Part shown: positions 58,342-64,000 of the stretch, piece by piece
How positions within the stretch are numbered: position 1 is the first letter of the stretch
Layout of the letters: each line of letters starts with the position of its first letter
NCBI RefSeq assembly: GCF_000419585.1
Contig: NZ_ATTH01000001.1
Span: forward strand, 642,005-706,004
Direction: 5' to 3'
From: Salisaeta longa DSM 21114
GTDB taxonomy: Bacteria > Bacteroidota > Rhodothermia > Rhodothermales > Salinibacteraceae
DNA: 64,000 bases
Position numbers and translations under genes: made by a program
The notes under the pieces: generated by a model
The model's input: the letters and a program-made list of their open reading frames with translations, nothing else
What the model was told of the DNA's origin: nothing
Database searches by the model: none

Positions 58342-59304
58342 TTAATTAGCGCTTAAAAAGGCGCAGGCGTCGGATATGGCTGGGGCGTCGAACGTGGGCC
58401 GGTGGACGTGGCCCGGTGGCTGGATGGTGGCATAATCGCTGGTGGGAAGCGACAAGTCGGTGCGCGCCACCACATGCGCGCCGGCCGTTTCCACGTCATT
58501 GAGCGACGCGTATTCCACCCAGCGGATGTGCCCGGGCGACTGAACCTCGGGCGCGCCGCGGCTGATCAAGAAGGTGAGGGCGTCGTCGTAGGCGTGCGGC
58601 TGATCGGTGGCTTCCAGGAAGGCCTGTTGCATCTGCAGCGCGCCGGGGGTGGCGTCGTGCCCCGGAAACAGCCCGCGCAGCTGCGCCAGGGCATCGAAGT
58701 AGGGATCGGGCGAGCAGCCGGCCGGCGCCCACACAAGCGTGACGCGCCGCGGGCCGGTGTTGTCAAACAGGAGCACATCCTCGGCCCATTGCAGCCGCTC
58801 GTCGTCTGTCTCGTGGCCGTCGAGCACCGCGATGTGGGGCGTGTCGGGCACGCGATGCACCAGCGAATCGTCGGGGAGGACATTGGGATCGGCGGTGGTG
58901 CCGGCGCCCAGCACCACCCGATCGGCGCCCGTGAGTGCCCCGCGCGTCCACGATTCAGCCGCGAGGTCGTCCAAAAACGCGGGCAGAAGGGGGGAGGGCG
59001 CGACGCTGCGCACCGTGTAGCCCATCACCCAGGCCGCCGCGGCGACGCGCAGAGTTTGCAGCGGATACGCCGTTCCATGGAGCACGGCCGCCGTGGGGGC
59101 ACCCTCAATGGGCGGAAACCGCTCAGCGAAGCCTTCCGTCCGCAATTCCTCCATTACCTGATTGATGGCAAAGGCCACGCTGGCTTCGGTCCAGCGCGCG
59201 TCGCCGTCTAAGGCCGCATGCACCGCCGCGTGACGGCGCTCGTCGTCGGGTTCGCGCCACCGGGTGGCCGTTGCACGGAGAGCCTTGATGCGGTCAGTAA
59301 TCAC
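58342..59304 (-). CDS. LuxC/acyl-CoA reductase-like protein, catalytic cysteine apparently missing
   Basis: A 320-residue protein similar in layout to acyl-CoA reductases of the LuxC/aldehyde dehydrogenase fold. VLHGTAYPLQTLRVAAAAWV corresponds to the cofactor-side segment. HIAVLDGHETDDERLQWAED followed by VLLFDNTGPRRVTLVWAPAG matches the region that in active members reads roughly 'FGLGCRNVSKLYVP'. Here the cysteine position is Pro (NTGPRRVT). If the alignment is right, thioester catalysis is lost. Start taken as GTG 59304, since no ATG precedes the conserved region. The role is unknown. Confidence 0.6.
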   Translation of the reverse strand: MITDRIKALRATATRWREPDDERRHAAVHAALDGDARWTEASVAFAINQVMEELRTEGFAERFPPIEGAPTAAVLHGTAYPLQTLRVAAAAWVMGYTVRSVAPSPLLPAFLDDLAAESWTRGALTGADRVVLGAGTTADPNVLPDDSLVHRVPDTPHIAVLDGHETDDERLQWAEDVLLFDNTGPRRVTLVWAPAGCSPDPYFDALAQLRGLFPGHDATPGALQMQQAFLEATDQPHAYDDALTFLISRGAPEVQSPGHIRWVEYASLNDVETAGAHVVARTDLSLPTSDYATIQPPGHVHRPTFDAPAISDACAFLSAN

Positions 59305-59407
59305 AGAAGAGCGGTGGTTCGTGGATAGCGAAGAACGGCGGGCGCCGGCGCGGGCCCAGCGATGAAGCGGCCGCGCAGGGCATTGGTGTGCAGCGGCAGC
59401 GACAAAA

Positions 59408-61633
59408 TCATGGGTGTGAAGCCGTCGCCGGGAGCGGGTGTTCCATCTGGAAGCGCGTACGGGCATGTTCCAGCGCAAGGAACGCAGTCCGCGGTCGGTC
59501 GCCCCAGAACTGCGCCTCGCGGCGCGCCTGCGTCCACAGCGGCAGCGCCGCGGGTGCGCGCCCCGCCCCTCGGAGCGCCCGCGCCTGCCACACGGTCCAC
59601 TGATGACGGATGACAGCGCGCAGGGCCGGCGGGGCCGAAGGCGCAAGAAATGGCGGGCTGAGTCCCTCCCAGGCGGCCAGGGCGCGTGCGGGATGGCCTG
59701 CGTCGAGCGCCCCCAACCCGGCCCACAGGCGCCCCAGGGCTTCGGTGGTATCGCGCGGCGGGACGCGCCCCGGTCGTTGCAGGGCGCGCAGCAACGCCGG
59801 GCGGTGGGCCAGGGCACGGCGCAATGCGATGCGGCTGCGGAGGGCATAGGCGTAGCGCGGCACGCGCTGGAGGGCGGCGGTGTAGTGGGCGCGTGCCGTA
59901 TCGGGCTGTTGCCGAAGCGCCGTTGCATCGCCCAGCAGGTAACGCGTTGCCAGGGTATGGTGCGCCGTAGCGATGGTGTCGAGCGCGGCGTAAACCGGTG
60001 CCACCTGGCCGTCGTGCAGCAACAGGCGGGCCCAGAGCGTGCGCGCGGGCAGGAAGCGAGGGGCGAGGCGGAGCGAAGCGTTTAGGGCGCGCCGGGCCTG
60101 CGTCGTGTCGCCGCGGTCTAGCGCCGCGGTGGCGTCCTGGTAGCGGCGCCGGTAGGGCGGCACGTAATGCGGACAGGGCGTCTCAAACAGCGAGGGCCGC
60201 GCGAAGCGGCGCGTCACGAGGTCATGGGCCGCGCGCGTCACCAGCCGGCGCTGGGCCAAGAACTGCGCCCACTCTTGCGCAAGGGCCGTGGCGGGCTGCC
60301 CGTACACCGCGGCAACGTTGGCCCGCGCGTACACCCGCTTCAGCCGCGCTGCGCCGTAACGCTGCAAAAGAAAGGCCACAAACGAGCCCGTGGCCGTGTA
60401 CGACACCGCCCCGCGGCCCGTCCAAAAGCCCCACGGCGACAAGCGGGCCGCGACGTCGGCGGCCCAGGCCTCGGGGGAGCGTTCCGCGAGCTGCGCCACC
60501 ATCTGGTCGTGCACCGAGGGACGGCCGCTGGGCGGCTCCAGGGCCACGGCCCATCCCTCCACCAGCCCCACGGCCCACGTGGCCTTTAGCAAAGGCAACC
60601 CAAACGGACGAGCCACCACGTGCGCCAGCTCGTGCCCCAGCGTTGCATCCACGTAGGCATCCAGCACGTGAATCTGCGGCTGCGCCAGCCACACCGGGGC
60701 CACGCTGGTGTAGCGGGCGCCCACGAGTTGGGCTTTGGCTGCAGGGCTGGGGTAGATGTAGCTCTGGATGCGATGGGCGCCCTGCCAGCGGTCGAGTGAC
60801 AGGTTGAGCCGACGGCCCAGGCGGGCCAGTTGGAACGCATGTTCGCGGGCCAGCCGCTGCGCCGCGGGCCGCGACAGATCGGCGGGGTCGTAGTACAGGT
60901 CGATGTGGCGCGTTTGGACGTGGCCGCCGAGCGCGTTTCGGAGCACCGCGGGCGTCGTGTTGATGCCCAGCGCCGGGGCCGCGTAGTACACCGCCCCAAT
61001 GCAGAGGGCCAACGCCGGAACGCACGCGCGCCGCCAGCCGCCGAGGCGTCCGCGAAGCCGCAGGCCCACGCCCACAAGAAGCGCCGCCCACAGCATCGTG
61101 AGACCGCGAAAGAAGAAAAGTCCCGCGCGGATGGCCAGTTGCTCGTCGTAGATGGGGCCCAGCACGCCGCCAAACACGTGGTTGTAGGTGTAAAACTGCG
61201 GATGAAAGCCGAGGTCGTACACCGGTCCAGCCACCATGAGCCCCACGCCCAAGCCCCCAAGCATCCGCAGCGGATGCTGCCAGGTTGTACCGCCAAGGGC
61301 AAAGCCCAACGCCACGCCCAGCAGCACCGACGGGATGGTGAACACAGCGTACAGCAGAAGCCCTTCGAGATAGCCACAGTTTGGCGCCCAGGCCATCGAA
61401 ACGGTGAGGAGCAACGCCGGAAGCGCCAGTAGAGCGAGCTGTTGTGCTGCAACATGCGCCACCGACGTGCCATGCGCGCACTCCCGGAGCGCCGCCCATC
61501 CCCCTGCAAAAAACCCAACCGTAGCCACGACGGCCGCCGATTCGACGTGCAGGACCTGCACGAGGGGCAGCGGCCACAGCAGCACGGCCGTAAGGCCGTA
61601 CGTGAGCGCAACGCGTCGGGTGGTAGAGCGCAC
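59408..61633 (-). CDS. Membrane protein with MA-clan metallopeptidase domain and TPR tail
   Basis: A 741-residue protein. The N-terminal 215 residues hold about six membrane helices (ALTYGLTAVLLWPLPLVQVL and LLALPALLLTVSMAWAP among them). A peptidase MA-like domain follows with the zinc motif TLGHELAHVVARPF (HELAH at 334-338) and a downstream VEGWAVALEPPSG that may supply the third ligand. The C-terminal 240 residues are alanine-, arginine- and leucine-rich TPR-like helices. Activity on proteins in or outside the inner membrane is inferred. Substrate unknown. It is 8 bp upstream of where the DUF3078 gene ends, same strand. Confidence 0.78.
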   Translation of the reverse strand: MRSTTRRVALTYGLTAVLLWPLPLVQVLHVESAAVVATVGFFAGGWAALRECAHGTSVAHVAAQQLALLALPALLLTVSMAWAPNCGYLEGLLLYAVFTIPSVLLGVALGFALGGTTWQHPLRMLGGLGVGLMVAGPVYDLGFHPQFYTYNHVFGGVLGPIYDEQLAIRAGLFFFRGLTMLWAALLVGVGLRLRGRLGGWRRACVPALALCIGAVYYAAPALGINTTPAVLRNALGGHVQTRHIDLYYDPADLSRPAAQRLAREHAFQLARLGRRLNLSLDRWQGAHRIQSYIYPSPAAKAQLVGARYTSVAPVWLAQPQIHVLDAYVDATLGHELAHVVARPFGLPLLKATWAVGLVEGWAVALEPPSGRPSVHDQMVAQLAERSPEAWAADVAARLSPWGFWTGRGAVSYTATGSFVAFLLQRYGAARLKRVYARANVAAVYGQPATALAQEWAQFLAQRRLVTRAAHDLVTRRFARPSLFETPCPHYVPPYRRRYQDATAALDRGDTTQARRALNASLRLAPRFLPARTLWARLLLHDGQVAPVYAALDTIATAHHTLATRYLLGDATALRQQPDTARAHYTAALQRVPRYAYALRSRIALRRALAHRPALLRALQRPGRVPPRDTTEALGRLWAGLGALDAGHPARALAAWEGLSPPFLAPSAPPALRAVIRHQWTVWQARALRGAGRAPAALPLWTQARREAQFWGDRPRTAFLALEHARTRFQMEHPLPATASHP

Positions 61634-61641
61634 GATTGACG

Positions 61642-62559
61642 TCAGATAATATCGAAAGAGACCGCCACCGAGAGGCGTTGTTTGAGCTGCAGCGCGCGGC
61701 TGGTGTCACGGTCAAACAGCGCCACAAAGAGGACGTTGGTGTGCATCCAATCGTTCACGGTGAGCTTCAGCGTATGCTCCCAGCTCATGTCGGGCGGCGT
61801 ATCCGACTGGTTGAACGCGAAGAAGAGATCCAGGGCGCTGTTGTAGCGAATGTTTGATGTGATGCCGTACTGGAGCTTCGAGGACACCTCGGCGCCCGCC
61901 TCAAAGCGTACGGCCTGCGACGTTTGCAGGTTGTACAGCACGCGCACGCTATCATCGAGCACCATCGTCTGTTTTGCAGCGCCGCCCACACGCACCTCCA
62001 GCACCGGCGCGTAGCTGTACGTAAGCCCGACCGATTGCGTGAAATACGCAGGCGATAGAAACCGCGATATTACGACGGGGAGGTCGGCATCGGCCCGCGG
62101 ATGACCGGCCGGATAGGGATTTTGGGAGAAGTTGAACCCTTTGGCGAACTGCGTGCGCGCGCTGGCTCCGAGCGTCGGGTTGAGGAGGTCGTCGATCGAG
62201 TCGTTGGTGCGGTAATCGGACAGCACCTGAACGTGGATCACGTCATCGGCGGTTTGCAGCCGCTCCTCGTCGCGCCGCAGGACGCCAAATGCCAGGTGGC
62301 TCTTGATGGTGGTGTGCCAGGGCTGCCCCGCATGCACCGCGCGGGCATCGAGGGCGCCTTTTAACATGAGGGAGCTTGTGCTTCCGCTCTGCCAGTTCCG
62401 GTACGCCGCCTGCGAGCCCGCCACCTCGCCCGATAGACCAAACGACCAGGTAGTATCAGCGGGCATCGCGTAGAGCGGGCTGCTCAGAAAGCCACCGGCG
62501 GCTAAGAGGAGCAGCCACAGGCGAACCAGCAAAGCGGTGCGAGGACGTGTGGGCACCAT
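61642..62559 (-). CDS. DUF3078 outer-membrane protein
   Basis: A 305-residue exported protein with signal peptide LVRLWLLLLAAGGFLSSPLY. Its beta-strand-rich body begins TWSFGLSGEVAGSQAAYRNW, where the AAYRNWQSG segment is the DUF3078 hallmark. It also has alternating strands such as YGITSNIRYNSALDLFFAFN and ends LKQRLSVAVSFDII with a terminal aromatic-type strand pattern. The family is restricted to Bacteroidota-like phyla and is predicted to form outer-membrane barrels; function is unknown. The ATG at 62559 is preferred over a TTG nine bases upstream. Confidence 0.83.
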   Translation of the reverse strand: MVPTRPRTALLVRLWLLLLAAGGFLSSPLYAMPADTTWSFGLSGEVAGSQAAYRNWQSGSTSSLMLKGALDARAVHAGQPWHTTIKSHLAFGVLRRDEERLQTADDVIHVQVLSDYRTNDSIDDLLNPTLGASARTQFAKGFNFSQNPYPAGHPRADADLPVVISRFLSPAYFTQSVGLTYSYAPVLEVRVGGAAKQTMVLDDSVRVLYNLQTSQAVRFEAGAEVSSKLQYGITSNIRYNSALDLFFAFNQSDTPPDMSWEHTLKLTVNDWMHTNVLFVALFDRDTSRALQLKQRLSVAVSFDII

Positions 62560-62665
62560 ACGTAGCAACGGTAGGGAGGAGAAGATACGCCAAGGGGCCG
62601 TGCCGATATGCTCGGCACAGCCCCCGGATCAAAACGCAGAGATGCCGAAGCATCCCGATACAAGC

Positions 62666-62857
62666 TTAAAGCTCGTTGTTTTTGATGTCTTGGATCTCTT
62701 GGCGAATCTCGTGGGCCAGCTTCTTGAGGGCCATCATGCTCTTACGGGCACGGGTCCCGGCAGCCTTGTTGCCCTTCTCGTAGAACTTCATGAGGTCCTC
62801 TTCGGCCTCTTCTACGGTGTCTGTCAGCTCTGCGTAACGCTCTTCAAATTTGCTCAT
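62666..62857 (-). CDS. Histone H1-like (Hc1-type) protein
   Basis: A 63-residue helical protein matching the bacterial Hc1/histone H1-like family. DLMKFYEKGNKAAGTRARKS followed by MMALKKLAHEIRQEIQDIKN shows the conserved KGNKAAGTR core. Family members in Bacteroidota are small, abundant DNA-associated proteins, though this one has an acidic first third and lacks the lysine-rich tail of chlamydial Hc1. A good ribosome-binding site (GGAGG) lies 11 bp before the ATG. Nucleoid binding is inferred. Confidence 0.85.
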   Translation of the reverse strand: MSKFEERYAELTDTVEEAEEDLMKFYEKGNKAAGTRARKSMMALKKLAHEIRQEIQDIKNNEL

Positions 62858-63002
62858 ATGCGAGTCGCCTCCGGTAGTATGAATGGTTCGTTGGCTTGTG
62901 AAAACGATAGAACGAACCTAAGTGCGGGCTGAGCGGCTGTCAAGGGGCATTGCCGCTTTTGGCGGCTATTTTCCAGGATTCGGGGGGTTCTTAGGCAAAG
63001 GT

Positions 63003-63716
63003 TCACTCCCCCACCGGCGTTTGAGACGCTGAATCGCCGTTCAGGAGGGCTTCGAGGCGTGTGAGGCGGATGGGCGCCGCGTGGAGGCACGACCGAACGA
63101 CGGCGGGCTCGCTGTATGCCGAGGCGTCGAGCGCATCGGCCGAGAGCCCATCGGGGACGGCGCTCCAGTCTGCCCGCTGAATGAAGGTGAGGACGGGCGC
63201 GTAGCGGTCGCTCCAGCCTTTGGCCAGCGCCTGCAGCACCTGCGCGGGGGCGGCCTCCTCGGCAGTGGACTGGTTGGCTTGGGGCGGCGCGAGCGTGGAC
63301 ATGACGGGCAACACATGCTGCGAGAGGAGCGCTTCCACCCAGCCGAGCGGGCCGGTGGTGAGGCCGCCGTCGTCGGTGCGCCGCAGCACCCCGCGGTCGG
63401 TGCCCTGGATGCCCACCGCGGGCACTACCTCATCGGCGAGGGCGCTCAAAATTTGTTTATTCGTCTCCCGCACGGCGCGCTCGACCAGTTGACGGTCGGC
63501 AGGGTCGGTTACGGGCAGGGTGCCGGCATCCGTGCGCTCGACGAGGCGGCCGTCGGCTTCAAGCGTGCGCTCTACCTTCTCGCCCGATCCATGCACGAGC
63601 ACCATGGGCGTGCGCTGGGCCGGGGGCACCTTCGCAAACGTTTGGGCCAAGGTGTTCAGAAACACCGGGTCGCTCAGGTGGTCGCGGTCGAGGTACACAA
63701 GGTGAAGCGTAGGCAT
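63003..63716 (-). CDS. Acetylglutamate kinase-like (amino-acid kinase fold) protein, diverged
   Basis: A 237-residue protein resembling ArgB. MVLVHGSGEKVERTLEADGR aligns with the 'VLVHGGGPxVN' motif of acetylglutamate kinase. ADRQLVERAVRETNKQILSA and VPAVGIQGTDRGVLRRTDDG match the 'GKVNKxIV' and 'AVGLSGKDGGLIRA' segments. However, the first strand's glycine-rich KxGGSAL motif is replaced by LHLVYLDRDHLSD, so phosphate binding looks altered. It may be a divergent ArgB for arginine synthesis or an inactive paralogue; no other arg genes are in the window. Start ATG 63716. Confidence 0.6.
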   Translation of the reverse strand: MPTLHLVYLDRDHLSDPVFLNTLAQTFAKVPPAQRTPMVLVHGSGEKVERTLEADGRLVERTDAGTLPVTDPADRQLVERAVRETNKQILSALADEVVPAVGIQGTDRGVLRRTDDGGLTTGPLGWVEALLSQHVLPVMSTLAPPQANQSTAEEAAPAQVLQALAKGWSDRYAPVLTFIQRADWSAVPDGLSADALDASAYSEPAVVRSCLHAAPIRLTRLEALLNGDSASQTPVGE

Positions 63717-63970
63717 AGGCGTGTGTAACGATTGACGTAAAGAGGGCAAGCCGCACAGCATCCTCCAACCGCAGCCGCAGTGCAGTGTGTCCGAGGGGCG
63801 ATGCGAACAATCTACGGAAAATGAGACCGGGCGTGCGCATCGGCGCCCACAAAAGAACAATCCGCCAGAGCGCGGGTAGGGCGGTTGTGCATTGAATGCA
63901 ACGAGCATGCAAACATGCGCACACGTGGCGCATGGTCGTCGTCCGCTTAATTTAGTAGAACGGTTTTCTC

Positions 63971-64000
63971 ATGGGTGTAATGATGCGGCTCCGGAAGAAC
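63971..64000 (+). CDS. Start of a possible PpiD-like peptidyl-prolyl isomerase (cut by window edge)
   Basis: Only ten codons, MGVMMRLRKN, are visible from ATG 63971. The beginning resembles the short positively charged leader of SurA/PpiD-type membrane-anchored isomerases, which often start MGxMxxMRxxT before the membrane helix. It is divergent from the ArgB-like gene. The call rests on very little sequence. Confidence 0.3.
   Translation, partial: MGVMMRLRKN

Overview
The window is high-GC, gene-dense chromosome from a Bacteroidota-type bacterium, most likely a halophilic Rhodothermota relative of Salinibacter. Supporting signs are acidic proteins, a type IX secretion (T9SS) C-terminal sorting domain, a DUF3078 outer-membrane protein, an Hc1-like histone, the tilS-hpt pair, HslUV, and an S-box riboswitch before metY. 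This placement is inference from gene content, not a database match.

Layout. 1-8000: glycerol and dihydroxyacetone use: glpK (cut by the window start), a DeoR/GlpR repressor, glpD, and a PTS-type dihydroxyacetone kinase operon dhaK-dhaL-dhaM whose DhaM carries a complete Enzyme I. 8071-14779: a TonB-receptor-like protein, then a fructan operon (secreted GH32 levanase, PfkB fructokinase, MFS sugar porter). 14892-21150: the fused mutase icmF followed by an accessory island: a PIN toxin and its antitoxin, a diverged second copy of the icmF 3' end, an RHH-VapC pair with an amber-broken toxin, a PD-(D/E)XK/DUF5655 protein, and a nucleotidyltransferase remnant. 21387-31100: housekeeping genes alaS, pyrF, purN, purH, mreB, mreC and a PBP4-type dacB. 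31191-34435: hslV, a NYN-domain protein, hslU, closed by a strong terminator. 34547-38316: a SIMPL protein, then an S-box riboswitch with metY-metX. 38706-41590: two overlapping secreted-protein genes, the second with an extreme A/C bias on the coding strand. 41728-51000: an S9 peptidase, two convergent glycosyltransferases, uup, a lolD-like ATPase, nadA and a DMT transporter. 51727-55908: an aldehyde dehydrogenase and a PaeR7I/XhoI-type restriction-modification system. 56185-64000: tilS, hpt, a LuxC-like protein without the expected cysteine, a membrane MA-type peptidase, a DUF3078 protein, a histone-like protein, an ArgB-like protein and the first codons of a possible ppiD.

Regulation is unusually legible. 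glpK and glpD have sigma70-like promoters with 17-bp spacers. A LacI/CcpA-like palindrome with core GAAGCGCTTT or AAAGCGCTTT lies in the glpK promoter, in the icmF leader and at the aldehyde dehydrogenase promoter, suggesting one carbon regulon. A modular interspersed repeat family fills three long intergenic gaps. The most interesting observations are the duplicated icmF 3' end around a toxin-antitoxin pair, the shared palindrome, the scarcity of CTCGAG alongside a CTCGAG-type restriction system, the reversed head/tail arrangement of the beta-helix genes, and the NYN gene inside hslVU.
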